Of a DNA stretch of 51,606 bases, positions 26,999-36,285 are shown in pieces. This DNA is from Streptomyces sp. SID5785 (lineage in GTDB: Bacteria; Actinomycetota; Actinomycetes; Streptomycetales; Streptomycetaceae): assembly GCF_009870065.1 (NCBI RefSeq), contig NZ_WWIA01000132.1, positions 1 to 51,606 on the forward strand, given 5' to 3'. Made by a program: the position numbers and the translations under genes. A model generated the notes under the pieces. It was not told the origin of the DNA, searched no databases, and was given only the letters and a program-made list of their open reading frames with translations. Every line of letters starts with the position of its first letter. The stretch's first letter is position 1.

Positions 26999-27015
26999 TT
27001 CAACAATATGTTGAA
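26999..27015. promoter_or_regulatory. Palindromic operator-like site
   Basis: TTCAACAATATGTTGAA: 7-bp arms around ATA, AT-rich in a GC-rich setting, directly before the cyclophilin-like gene. The CAAC/GTTG symmetry resembles MarR-type operators. The binding protein is unknown. Confidence 0.5.
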
Positions 27016-27101
27016 GCGTACGGGAAGCCCCCTGCGCCGCCCCCTCGCTAAGGGGACCCCCCTTCGGATGCCGACAACCAGTACGACATAATGCTTGTGA
27101 A

Positions 27102-27117
27102 TGTGAACGCGTTCACA
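27102..27117. promoter_or_regulatory. Rex operator of the cyd operon
   Basis: TGTGAACGCGTTCACA, an exact match to the Streptomyces Rex consensus TGTGAACNNNNTTCACA. Rex senses the NADH/NAD ratio and represses cytochrome bd genes when NAD is high. It lies 84 bp upstream of the cydA start. Confidence 0.92.
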
Positions 27118-27200
27118 AGCGTGTCCTGGTTCCTCCCGAAGTTTGTGGGATTAACAGGGCAAACTGCCGCTGTGACCACGGCGACATAAGGAGAGACGCA

Positions 27201-28706
27201 GTGGATCTGGCTCTGGCGCCCGAAACCCTGGCGCGATGGCAGTTCGGCATCACGACCGTCTACCACTTCCTGTTCGTTCCCCTGACGATCTCGCTGGCGG
27301 CCCTCGTCGCCGGGCTGCAGACCGCCTGGGTGCGCACGGAGAACGAGAAGTACCTCAGGGCCACCAAGTTCTGGGGGAAGCTCTTCCTCATCAACATCGC
27401 GATGGGTGTCGTCACCGGCATCGTGCAGGAGTTCCAGTTCGGGATGAACTGGTCGGACTACTCCCGCTTCGTCGGCGACATCTTCGGGGCGCCCCTGGCC
27501 TTCGAGGCGCTCATCGCCTTCTTCTTCGAGTCCACGTTCATCGGGCTGTGGATCTTCGGCTGGGACAAGCTGCCGAAGAAGATCCACCTCGCCTGCATCT
27601 GGATGGTGTCGATCGGCACGATCCTGTCCGCGTACTTCATCCTCGCCGCGAACTCCTGGATGCAGCACCCGGTGGGGTACCGGTACAGCAAGGCCAACGG
27701 CCGCGCCGAACTCACCGACTTCTGGCACGTGCTGACGCAGAACACGGCCCTGACCCAGGCGTTCCACACCCTGACCGCCTCGTTCCTCACGGGCGGCGCC
27801 TTCATGGTCGGCATCGCCGCGTTCCACCTGGCGCGCAAGAAGCACATCGCGACCATGAAGACCTCGCTGCGGCTCGGCCTGGTCACCGTCGTCATCGCCG
27901 GCCTGCTCACCGCGGTCAGCGGTGACCTGCTCGGCAAGGTCATGTTCAAGCAGCAGCCCATGAAGATGGCCGCGGCCGAGGCGCTGTGGGACGGCCAGAA
28001 CTCCGCCCCGTTCTCGGTCTTCGCGTACGGCGACGTCAGCAAGGGCCACAACAGCGTCGAGCTGTCGATCCCCGGGATACTGTCCTTCCTCGCCGACGAC
28101 GACTTCCACTCGTACGTCCCCGGCATCAACGACACCAACAAGGCCGAGCAGGAGAAGTACGGGCCCGGCGACTACCGCCCGATCATCCCCGTCACCTTCT
28201 GGGCCTTCCGCTGGATGATCGGGTTCGGGATGGCCTCCTTCGCCCTCGGCATCGTCGGACTCTGGCTCACCCGCAAGAAGTTCATGCTGCCGCAGGCCAT
28301 GAGAGTGGGTGAGGACGAGGTGCCGAACCTGGTCCTCTTCAAGAACAAGGCGCTGAGCCCGAAGCTCACCCGGCTCTACTGGCTCGCCGCCCTGTGGACG
28401 CTCGGCTTCCCGCTGATCGCCAACTCCTGGGGCTGGATCTTCACCGAGATGGGCCGCCAGCCGTGGGTCGTCTACGGAGTCCTCCAGACCCGCGACGCGG
28501 TCTCCCCCGGTGTCTCGCAGGGCGAGGTCATCACCTCGATGACCGTGTTCACGCTGCTCTACGCGGTGCTCGCCGTGATCGAGGTCAAGCTCCTCGTGAA
28601 GTACATCAAGGCCGGCCCGCCCGAGCTCACCGAGGACGACCTCAACCCGCCCACCAAGATCGGCGGGGACCGGGACGCCGACAAGCCGATGGCCTTCTCC
28701 TACTAG
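27201..28706 (+). CDS. cydA: Cytochrome bd ubiquinol/menaquinol oxidase subunit I
   Basis: A 501-residue integral membrane protein with about nine helices. The start reads LARWQFGITTVYHFLFVPLT, whose His22 matches the heme ligand of CydA. GRQPWVVYGVLQTRDAVSP near residue 420 is the conserved GRQPW loop. It oxidises quinol and passes electrons to hemes b595 and d to reduce oxygen under low oxygen. AAGGAGA precedes the GTG start. It heads the cydA-cydB-cydCD operon under a Rex operator. Confidence 0.97.
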   Translation: MDLALAPETLARWQFGITTVYHFLFVPLTISLAALVAGLQTAWVRTENEKYLRATKFWGKLFLINIAMGVVTGIVQEFQFGMNWSDYSRFVGDIFGAPLAFEALIAFFFESTFIGLWIFGWDKLPKKIHLACIWMVSIGTILSAYFILAANSWMQHPVGYRYSKANGRAELTDFWHVLTQNTALTQAFHTLTASFLTGGAFMVGIAAFHLARKKHIATMKTSLRLGLVTVVIAGLLTAVSGDLLGKVMFKQQPMKMAAAEALWDGQNSAPFSVFAYGDVSKGHNSVELSIPGILSFLADDDFHSYVPGINDTNKAEQEKYGPGDYRPIIPVTFWAFRWMIGFGMASFALGIVGLWLTRKKFMLPQAMRVGEDEVPNLVLFKNKALSPKLTRLYWLAALWTLGFPLIANSWGWIFTEMGRQPWVVYGVLQTRDAVSPGVSQGEVITSMTVFTLLYAVLAVIEVKLLVKYIKAGPPELTEDDLNPPTKIGGDRDADKPMAFSY

Positions 28707-28726
28707 GCCCAGGGAGCTGACGAGTC

Positions 28727-29731
28727 ATGGAACTCCACGACGTCTGGTTCGTACTCATCGCCGTCCTGTGGATCGGCTACTTCTTCCTGGAGGGGTTCGA
28801 CTTCGGGATCGGTGTCCTCACCAAGCTGCTGGCCAGGGACCGCACCGAACGCCGGGTGCTGATCAACACGATCGGCCCGGTCTGGGACGGCAACGAGGTG
28901 TGGCTGCTCACCGCGGGCGGCGCGACCTTCGCCGCCTTCCCCGAGTGGTACGCGACGCTGTTCTCGGGCTTCTACCTGCCGCTGCTGATCATCCTGGTCT
29001 GCCTGATCGTCCGCGGTGTGGCCTTCGAGTACCGGGCGAAGCGGCCCGAGGAGAAGTGGCAGACCAACTGGGAGCACGCGATCTTCTGGACATCGCTGAT
29101 CCCGGCGTTCCTGTGGGGCGTCGCGTTCGGCAACATCGTGCACGGCGTCAAGATCGACAAGGACTTCGAGTACGTCGGCAACTTCTGGGATCTGCTCAAC
29201 CCGTACGCGATCCTGGGCGGTCTGGTCACCCTCACCCTGTTCACCTTCCACGGTGCGGTGTTCGCCGCGCTGAAGACGGTCGGCGACATCCGGACGGGGG
29301 CCCGGAAGCTCGCGCTCGTCCTCGGTCTGGTGACCGCCGTCCTGGCGCTCGTCTTCCTGATCTGGACCCAGGCGGACAAGGGCGACGGCGGCTCGCTCGT
29401 GGCGATGATCGTGGCCGTGGTCGCGCTCGTCGGAGCGATCGGCGCCATCAGGCTGGGCCGCGAGGGCTGGTCGTTCGCCCTGTCGGGGCTCACGATCGTG
29501 GCGGCCGTGGCGATGCTCTTCCTGACGCTGTTCCCGAACGTCATGCCGTCGTCGCTGAACGCGGACTGGAGCCTCACGGTCACCAACGCCTCGTCGAGCC
29601 CGTACACCCTGAAGATCATGACCTGGTGCGCGGGCATCGCGACCCCGATCGTGTTGCTCTACCAGTCGTGGACCTACTGGGTGTTCCGCAAGCGCATCGG
29701 CACGCATCACATCGCCGATGCCGCGCACTGA
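28727..29731 (+). CDS. cydB: Cytochrome bd oxidase subunit II
   Basis: A 334-residue membrane protein with WFVLIAVLWIGYFFLEGFDFG, GPVWDGNEVWLLTAGGATFA and the FRAxxF-like VRGVAFEYRAKR, all diagnostic of CydB. It pairs with CydA and stabilises the diheme centre. It starts 20 bases after cydA with GGGAG upstream, so they are co-transcribed. Confidence 0.97.
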   Translation: MELHDVWFVLIAVLWIGYFFLEGFDFGIGVLTKLLARDRTERRVLINTIGPVWDGNEVWLLTAGGATFAAFPEWYATLFSGFYLPLLIILVCLIVRGVAFEYRAKRPEEKWQTNWEHAIFWTSLIPAFLWGVAFGNIVHGVKIDKDFEYVGNFWDLLNPYAILGGLVTLTLFTFHGAVFAALKTVGDIRTGARKLALVLGLVTAVLALVFLIWTQADKGDGGSLVAMIVAVVALVGAIGAIRLGREGWSFALSGLTIVAAVAMLFLTLFPNVMPSSLNADWSLTVTNASSSPYTLKIMTWCAGIATPIVLLYQSWTYWVFRKRIGTHHIADAAH

Positions 29732-29761
29732 GTCCCGGGCCCATCCGCCTGATGTGAGGGT

Positions 29762-32700
29762 GTGTTTCACGTGAAACCGATCGACCAGCGTCTGCTCCGG
29801 TACGCCCGGGCCACCCGCTTCTTCCTGCTCGCGGTGGTCGTGCTCGGCGTCGCCGGGGCGGGCCTGGTCATCGCTCAGGCGATGCTCGTCGCCGAGGTCG
29901 TGGTGGGCGCGTTCCAGCACGGGTTCGACGCGGGCCGGCTGAGCACTCCCCTGGTGCTGCTCGTGCTGGTGGCGGCCGGCCGGGGCCTGGTGTCCTGGCT
30001 GACCGAACTCGCCGCGCACCGGGCGAGCGCGGCGGTCAAGTCCGAACTGCGGGGCCGGCTCCTGGAGCGGGCGGCCGGTCTCGGACCCGGCTGGCTGACC
30101 GGGCAGCGCACCGGCTCGCTGGTGGCGCTGGCGACCCGCGGGGTCGACGCCCTGGACGACTATTTCTCGCGCTATCTGCCGCAGTTGGGGCTCGCGGTGG
30201 TCGTCCCGGTCGCGGTGCTGGCCCGGATCGTCACCGAGGACTGGGTGTCGGCGGCGATCATCGTCGGCACGCTGCCTCTCATCCCGGTCTTCATGATGCT
30301 GATCGGCTGGGCCACCCAGTCCCGGATGGACCGTCAGTGGCGGCTCCTGTCCCGGCTGTCGGGGCACTTCCTGGACGTCGTCGCCGGTCTGCCGACCCTG
30401 AAGGTGTTCGGCCGCGCGAAGGCCCAGGCCGAGTCCATCCGCTCCATCACCGGCGCGTACCGCAGGGCGACGATGCGCACCCTGCGCATCGCCTTCCTGT
30501 CGTCCTTCGCGCTCGAACTGCTGGCGACGCTGTCGGTGGCGCTGGTCGCGGTCACCATCGGCATGCGGCTCGTGCACGGCGACATGGACCTCTACGTCGG
30601 CATCGTCATCCTCGTCCTGGCGCCCGAGGCGTATCTGCCGCTGCGCCAGGTCGGGGCGCAGTACCACGCGGCCGCGGAGGGCCTGGCGGCCGCCGAGGAG
30701 ATCTTCGGCGTCCTGGAGACCCCGCTGCCCGAGAGCGGCGCGAAGCCGCTGCCGGCGGGAAGCGGCATCGCCTTCGACCATGTCTCGGTCCGCTACGAGG
30801 GACGGTCGGCGGACGCGGTCACGGCGGCGTCCTTCGAGGTCGCCGAGGGGGAGACGGTCGCCCTGGTCGGCCCGAGCGGCGCGGGCAAGTCGACCCTCCT
30901 GAGCGCCCTGCTCGGCTTCGTCCCGCCGCGCGACGGGCGGGTCCTCGTCGCGGGCGCCGATCTGTGCGAGGTGTCCCGGCAGGACTGGCACGCGCGCGTG
31001 GCGTGGGTGCCGCAGCGCCCGCAGCTGTACGCGGGCTCGGTCGCCGACAACGTACGGCTGGCGCGCCCCGGCGCCGACGACGCGCAGGTGCGGGCGGCGC
31101 TCGGCGAGGCCGGGGCCCTGGAGTTCGTCGAGGCGCTGCCCGACGGCGCGGCCACGGTGCTCGGTGACGACGGGGCGGGGCTCTCGGCGGGCCAGCGGCA
31201 GCGACTGGCGCTGGCCCGCGCCTTCCTCGCCGACCGCCCCGTGGTGCTGCTCGACGAGCCGACCGCCGCGCTCGACGGGGACACCGAGGCGGGCATCGTC
31301 GAGGCGGTGCGCCGGCTCGCCGTGGGGCGGACGGTGCTCCTCGTCGTGCACCGGCCCGCGCTGCTCGCGGTCGCGGACCGCGTGGTGCGGCTGGAGCCGC
31401 CCGCGGAAGGGGACCCGGCACGTCCGGTGCAGGCCGGGCCGGCGGCGGTCCCCGCGCAGACCCGCGAGGAGGCCGCGCCCGAGGCGGCACGGCGGCCCGG
31501 GGACACCCGTCCCGCGGGGCGCCGCGACGTCCTCGCCCGGCTGCGGGGGACGGCGCGCCCGCGCCGCTCGCGGCTGGCCCTGGCCCTGCTGCTCGGGGCG
31601 CTCGCGCTCGGCAGCGCCGTCGGCCTCATGGCGACCAGCGGCTGGCTGATCTCGCGGGCCTCGGAGCAGCCGCCCGTGCTGTACCTGATGGTCGCGGTCA
31701 CCGCCACGCGCGCGTTCGGCATCGGCCGGGCCTGCTTCCGGTACGCCGAGCGGCTCGTGTCGCATGACGCCGTGCTGCGGATGCTGGCCGACACCCGGGT
31801 CGCCGTCTACCGGCGCCTGGAGCGGCTCGCCCCGGCCGGGCTGCGCACGACGCGCCGCGGCGATCTGCTGTCCCGCCTCGTCTCCGACGTGGACGCCCTC
31901 CAGGACCACTGGCTGCGCTGGCTGCTTCCCGCGTCGGCGGCCGCGCTGGTCGGCGCCGGATCGGTCGCGTTCACCGCCTGGATGCTGCCGGCCGCGGGCG
32001 CCGTGCTCGCCGCCGGTCTGCTGCTCGCCGGGGTCGGCGTCCCGCTGCTGTCCGGGGCCGTGGCCCGCCGGGCCGAGCGGCGCCTGGCGCCCGCGCGGGG
32101 GCTGCTCGCCACCCGGGTGGCCGAGCTGCTCACGGGCACCGCCGAGCTGACCGTCTCCGGCGCGCTGCCGCGCCGCATGAAGGAGGCGCGGGAAGCCGAC
32201 TCGGCGCTCACCCGGATCGCGTCGCGCGCCGCGACCGCGACCGCGCTCGGCGACGGACTCACCGCCCTGATCACGGGCCTGACCGTGGCCGGGGCCGCCC
32301 TCGTGGGCGTCCAGGGCGTGCGCGCCGGGCAGCTCGACGGGGTCGCGCTGGCGGTCGTCGTGCTCACCCCGCTCGCCGCGTTCGAGGCCGTGCTCGGACT
32401 GCCGCTCGCCGTGCAGTACCGGCAGCGGGTCCGCAAGAGCGCCGAGCGGGTGTACGAGGTGCTGGACGCGCCCGATCCCGTACGGGAGCCGGAGCGGCCG
32501 CTCGCGGCGCCGCAGGACCCCTTCCCGCTCGTCCTGCGGGGTCTCACGGCGCGGTACGAGGGGCGCGGCCGTGACGCGCTGGCCGGAGTCGATCTGACGC
32601 TGCCGCGCGGGCACAGGGTCGCTGTCGTGGGCCCGTCCGGGTCCGGCAAGACCACGCTCGCCCAGGTGCTGCTGCGCTTCCTGGACCCGAGTGCGGGGAC

Positions 32701-33295
32701 GTACACGCTCGGCGGGGTCGACGCGGCGCGGGTCGACGGGGACGACGTCCGCCGGGCCGTCGGGCTCTGCGCCCAGGACGCGCACCTCTTCGACAGCACG
32801 GTCCGGGAGAACCTGCTGCTCGCCCGGAAGGACGCGACGGAGGAGGAGCTGCGTGCGGCGCTCGGCCGCGTCCGGCTCCTGGAGTGGGCGGACGGGCTGC
32901 CCGACGGGCTCGGCACGCTGGTGGGCGAGCACGCGGCACGGCTGTCGGGCGGGCAGCGGCAGCGGCTGGCGCTGGCGAGGGCGCTGCTCGCGGACTTCCC
33001 CGTGCTGGTGCTCGACGAACCGGCCGAGCATCTGGACCTGGAGACCGCCGACGCGCTCACCGCGGACCTTCTCGACGCGACGCGGGGCCGGACGACGGTG
33101 CTGATCACGCACCGGCTCGCGGGGCTGGAGGCGGTGGACGAGGTGCTGGTGCTGGACGGCGGCCGGGTGGTGCAGCGCGGTCCCTACGCGGAGCTGGCCG
33201 CCGTGGAGGGGCCGCTGCGGGCGCTGGCGGAGCGGGAAGGGGCGCTCCCGGCGTTCCCGGCACTCCCGGCGCTCCCCGCGCTGTCCGCACCCTGA
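29762..33295 (+). CDS. cydCD: Fused CydD-CydC thiol-reductant ABC exporter
   Basis: An 1177-residue double-size ABC transporter. Each half has six membrane helices and an ATPase: Walker A motifs GPSGAGKSTLL (~residue 370) and GPSGSGKTTLA (~956), with signature LSAGQRQRLALARA and LSGGQRQRLALARA. In other bacteria CydD and CydC are separate and export cysteine and glutathione, needed for assembly of cytochrome bd; fusion is usual in Streptomyces. The GTG at 29762 puts a parS palindrome over codons 1-6 (MFHVKP). The GTG at 29771 (start VKPIDQ) has GAGGG about 10 bases upstream and may be the true start, giving 1174 residues. Confidence 0.93.
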   Translation: MFHVKPIDQRLLRYARATRFFLLAVVVLGVAGAGLVIAQAMLVAEVVVGAFQHGFDAGRLSTPLVLLVLVAAGRGLVSWLTELAAHRASAAVKSELRGRLLERAAGLGPGWLTGQRTGSLVALATRGVDALDDYFSRYLPQLGLAVVVPVAVLARIVTEDWVSAAIIVGTLPLIPVFMMLIGWATQSRMDRQWRLLSRLSGHFLDVVAGLPTLKVFGRAKAQAESIRSITGAYRRATMRTLRIAFLSSFALELLATLSVALVAVTIGMRLVHGDMDLYVGIVILVLAPEAYLPLRQVGAQYHAAAEGLAAAEEIFGVLETPLPESGAKPLPAGSGIAFDHVSVRYEGRSADAVTAASFEVAEGETVALVGPSGAGKSTLLSALLGFVPPRDGRVLVAGADLCEVSRQDWHARVAWVPQRPQLYAGSVADNVRLARPGADDAQVRAALGEAGALEFVEALPDGAATVLGDDGAGLSAGQRQRLALARAFLADRPVVLLDEPTAALDGDTEAGIVEAVRRLAVGRTVLLVVHRPALLAVADRVVRLEPPAEGDPARPVQAGPAAVPAQTREEAAPEAARRPGDTRPAGRRDVLARLRGTARPRRSRLALALLLGALALGSAVGLMATSGWLISRASEQPPVLYLMVAVTATRAFGIGRACFRYAERLVSHDAVLRMLADTRVAVYRRLERLAPAGLRTTRRGDLLSRLVSDVDALQDHWLRWLLPASAAALVGAGSVAFTAWMLPAAGAVLAAGLLLAGVGVPLLSGAVARRAERRLAPARGLLATRVAELLTGTAELTVSGALPRRMKEAREADSALTRIASRAATATALGDGLTALITGLTVAGAALVGVQGVRAGQLDGVALAVVVLTPLAAFEAVLGLPLAVQYRQRVRKSAERVYEVLDAPDPVREPERPLAAPQDPFPLVLRGLTARYEGRGRDALAGVDLTLPRGHRVAVVGPSGSGKTTLAQVLLRFLDPSAGTYTLGGVDAARVDGDDVRRAVGLCAQDAHLFDSTVRENLLLARKDATEEELRAALGRVRLLEWADGLPDGLGTLVGEHAARLSGGQRQRLALARALLADFPVLVLDEPAEHLDLETADALTADLLDATRGRTTVLITHRLAGLEAVDEVLVLDGGRVVQRGPYAELAAVEGPLRALAEREGALPAFPALPALPALSAP
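29764..29777. promoter_or_regulatory. parS site at the cydCD start
   Basis: Exact GTTTCACGTGAAAC, overlapping the first codons of cydCD inside the cyd operon. Confidence 0.9.
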
Positions 33296-33337
33296 GCCCG
33301 ACTTTCCTCGCCAAATAGGACTAATTACCCTCAAGGC

Positions 33338-35083
33338 ATGGCTGCCCCTCCCGACCCCGGTGCCCCGACCGCCGCCCCGCACGCCGCAGACCCGGCCCGG
33401 GCGGCGGAGGTGGCCGCGCTGGCCACCCGCAGCCTCCAGGGCCTGTCGGCCGAGCTGACGGCCCGGGTGCCGCAGCTCCTGGAGGCGATGCGGTCCGTCG
33501 GCACGGGCCTCGAGCTGCACTCCACGCTCGACCGGATCTGCGAGACCGCCGCCGAGCTCGCCGGCGCCCGGTACGCGGCGATCGGGGTCGTCTCCGAGGA
33601 CGGGAACGGCCTGTCCGAGTTCGTCTACCACGGTCTCGACGAGGAGACGGCGCGCCGGATCGGCCGCCTCCCCGACGGGCACCGCGGGCTGCTCGGCGCC
33701 CTCATCCGGGACCCCCGGCCGGTGCGCCTCGGCGATCTCGCCGACGATCCGCGCTCCTGCGGCTTCCCTCCGGAGCACCCGCCGATGCGCACCTTCCTCG
33801 GGCTGCCGATCCGCGTCCAGGGCGAGATCTTCGGGAACCTGTACCTCGCCGAGAAGCACGGCGGCGAGGAGTTCAACGACTACGACCTCAACATGGTCAA
33901 GGTGCTCGCCACGGAGGCCGGCATCGCGATCGGCAACGCGCGGCTCTACGAGGCGGCCCGGCAGCGCGAGCGCTGGATCGACGGGTCCGTCGCCGTCACC
34001 ACCGCGCTGCTGTCCGGCGGGGACGCCGAGGACGCGCTGCAGGTGGTCGCCGAACAGGCCCGCCACCTCTCGGACTCCGCGGCGGGCCTCGTGCTGCTGC
34101 CCGACGCCGAGGGCGGCATGGAGATCGTCGCGGTGGCCTCGGACGGTCCCTCCACGGCGCTCGGCACCGTGGTCCCTCCGGAGAGCGCCATCGTCTCCGA
34201 ACTGCTGCGCGGGGAGGCCGTGTTCATCGACGACGCGGCCGGCGACCCGCGGATCATGACCGACCAGGCGGGCTCCTACGGTCCGGCGATGCTGCTGCCC
34301 CTGCAGAGCGACGGCCGGGTGCTGGGCACCCTGGTGATGCCCCGCGCGCGTGGGGGCCGCCCGTTCACCGAGGTGGAGCGCACGCTGGCGACCCAGTTCG
34401 CCTCCCAGGCGGCGCTCGCGCTGATGATGGCCGAGGCCCAGCGCGACCGGGAGCGGCTCGCCGTCTACGAGGACCGCGACCGCATCGCGCGCGATCTGCA
34501 CGACCTCGTCATCCAGCGTCTGTTCGCCACGGGGATGATGCTGGAGACCGCCCAGCGCCGGGCGGTGGTGCCCGAGGTGCAGCAGGGGGTCGGCAAGGCG
34601 GTCGACGAACTGGACACCACGATCCAGGAGATCCGCACCGCGATCTTCGCGCTCCAGCAGGGCCCCACGGAGGCGCCCTCGGGGCTGCGCACGCGCGTGC
34701 TGCGCGAGATCAACATGGCGGCGGTGCCGCTCGGGTTCAAGCCCGCGCACCGATTCGTGGGGCCCGTCGACGCGCTCGTCGGCGAGGTCACCGGGAAGAA
34801 CCTGATCGCGGCGCTGCGCGAGGCGCTCTCCAACGCGTTCCGGCATGCGCGGGCCGCGTCCATCGAGGTCGTCGTGGACTCCACGGTGACGCTCCCGGAC
34901 GGGCGGCAGGGCGTGCGCCTCACCGTCGCCGACGACGGCGTGGGCATCCCCGAGGGCGGCCGGCGCAGCGGCCTGAAGAACCTCAAGCGGCGCGCCGAGT
35001 CACTGGGCGGCGACAGCTGGTACGGGCCGGGGACCGGCGACGACGGGACGGGCACGACGCTGGTGTGGCAGGCACCGCACTGA
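33338..35083 (+). CDS. GAF-GAF sensor histidine kinase (DevS/DosS type)
   Basis: A 581-residue soluble kinase. Two GAF domains occupy about residues 55-205 and 215-370. The HisKA_3 phosphoacceptor is His388 in DRDRIARDLHDLVIQRLFATG (split at 20: RDRIARDLHDLVIQRLFATG). The ATPase domain has NAFRHARA and DDGVGI. The layout matches mycobacterial DevS/DosS, which bind heme in the first GAF and sense oxygen, NO or redox; heme binding is not shown here. No response regulator lies beside it, so it is an orphan. Its position behind the cytochrome bd operon suggests a link to oxygen limitation. Confidence 0.88.
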   Translation: MAAPPDPGAPTAAPHAADPARAAEVAALATRSLQGLSAELTARVPQLLEAMRSVGTGLELHSTLDRICETAAELAGARYAAIGVVSEDGNGLSEFVYHGLDEETARRIGRLPDGHRGLLGALIRDPRPVRLGDLADDPRSCGFPPEHPPMRTFLGLPIRVQGEIFGNLYLAEKHGGEEFNDYDLNMVKVLATEAGIAIGNARLYEAARQRERWIDGSVAVTTALLSGGDAEDALQVVAEQARHLSDSAAGLVLLPDAEGGMEIVAVASDGPSTALGTVVPPESAIVSELLRGEAVFIDDAAGDPRIMTDQAGSYGPAMLLPLQSDGRVLGTLVMPRARGGRPFTEVERTLATQFASQAALALMMAEAQRDRERLAVYEDRDRIARDLHDLVIQRLFATGMMLETAQRRAVVPEVQQGVGKAVDELDTTIQEIRTAIFALQQGPTEAPSGLRTRVLREINMAAVPLGFKPAHRFVGPVDALVGEVTGKNLIAALREALSNAFRHARAASIEVVVDSTVTLPDGRQGVRLTVADDGVGIPEGGRRSGLKNLKRRAESLGGDSWYGPGTGDDGTGTTLVWQAPH

Positions 35084-35206
35084 CCCGGACGGTCCGCGCC
35101 CGCACCCCGCCGTGCAGGCACGTTCCTGCGCCGTACGGGGCAGGCGTTCCCCCAGGCGTACGCGCTCCACGGGTGCCCCCGCGCACGCCGGGTGACGATC
35201 CGTTAC

Positions 35207-36253
35207 ATGTCCCGACCACCCCGTTCCCGCAGCTCGCTCGTCGTCCCGGCGGTGCTGTGCGCACTCGTCGCCCTCGGGGGCACGCCTACGCTCTCGCAGG
35301 GGGCGGACGGTCCCGAGGCGAGCGCCGAGGTGGCGCGCCTCTACAAGGAGGCGTCCGATGCCACGCAGCACTACGAAGAGGGGCGCAAGGCCGCCGCGCT
35401 CCAGAAGAAGGAGGCGCAGAAGGCCGAGCGCCTGCTCGCCCAGGAGCGGCGCGAGAGCGCCGTGCTCCACGACGACCTCGGCCGCTTCGCCCGCGCCCAG
35501 TACCGCAGCGGCGGCGACGTCCCCGTCGCCGCGCAGATGCTGCTCTCCGACCATCCCGAGGAGCTGATGCGCGGTCAGCGCGCCGCCCGGCAGGCGGATC
35601 TCGCGCTCGACCACGCGATCGGCAGGAGCCGCAGGGCGGAGAAGAAGCTGGAGGAGGGCCGGCGCAAGGCGACGGCCGCGTGGGCGTCCCTGGAGAAGCG
35701 CAACGCGGAACTCGCGGGGCTGAAGAAGACCATCGCGAGCAAGCTCCAGGCCGCCCAGGCCTCGCTCCAGGGCGAGGCCGACCAGTCGGTGGCCGCGGGC
35801 CAGTGCCGCGGCGCCGTCCGCCTCGACCAGCCGCCCATCACCACCACGCGCGCGTGGGTGACACCCGTGGAGACCTACGAACTGTCGGCCGGCTTCGACA
35901 GCGCGGGCGCGCGCTGGGCGCACCGGCACACCGGGCAGGACTTCGCGGTGGGCATCGGCACGCCCGTGCGCGCGGCCGGTGACGGGCGCGTGGTGAGCGT
36001 CTCGTGCGGCGGCGCGTTCGGCATCCAGATCGTCGTGCGGCACCGCGGCGGCTACTACACGCAGTACGCCCATCTGTCGGCTCTCGCGGTCGACCAGGGC
36101 GAGCAGGTGCGCGCGGGCCAGTGGATCGGGCTGTCCGGCACCACGGGCAACTCGACGGGGCCGCACCTGCACTTCGAGGTGCGGCTCACGCCGTATCTGG
36201 GCTCGGGGGTGGACCCGGTCGGCTGGTTCGCCGAGCGGGGCATCCCGCTGTGA
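35207..36253 (+). CDS. Secreted M23 family murein endopeptidase
   Basis: About 348 residues. An N-terminal signal sequence (RSSLVVPAVLCALVALGGTP) is followed by a long coiled coil (~45-200, rich in KAAALQKKEAQKAERLL and similar). The C-terminal M23 domain has the zinc motifs HTGQDFAVG (H, D) and HLHFEV, plus YAHLSAL. The closest general model is an NlpD/EnvC-like or cell-wall-hydrolysing endopeptidase. I prefer the ATG at 35207 with GGGTGA upstream; a GTG at 35192 adds five residues. Confidence 0.85.
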   Translation: MSRPPRSRSSLVVPAVLCALVALGGTPTLSQGADGPEASAEVARLYKEASDATQHYEEGRKAAALQKKEAQKAERLLAQERRESAVLHDDLGRFARAQYRSGGDVPVAAQMLLSDHPEELMRGQRAARQADLALDHAIGRSRRAEKKLEEGRRKATAAWASLEKRNAELAGLKKTIASKLQAAQASLQGEADQSVAAGQCRGAVRLDQPPITTTRAWVTPVETYELSAGFDSAGARWAHRHTGQDFAVGIGTPVRAAGDGRVVSVSCGGAFGIQIVVRHRGGYYTQYAHLSALAVDQGEQVRAGQWIGLSGTTGNSTGPHLHFEVRLTPYLGSGVDPVGWFAERGIPL

Positions 36254-36285
36254 CGCGGCGGGCGCGGCCGCCGCGCCGGGTGCCG

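Noticed and set aside
28703..34846. A 2047-codon open frame on the minus strand across the cyd operon and kinase gene
   Set aside because: It is antisense to cydA end, cydB, cydCD and the kinase, all of which have clear family motifs. Its translation is Arg/Gly/Pro-rich without domains. Long antisense frames are usual in high-GC DNA.
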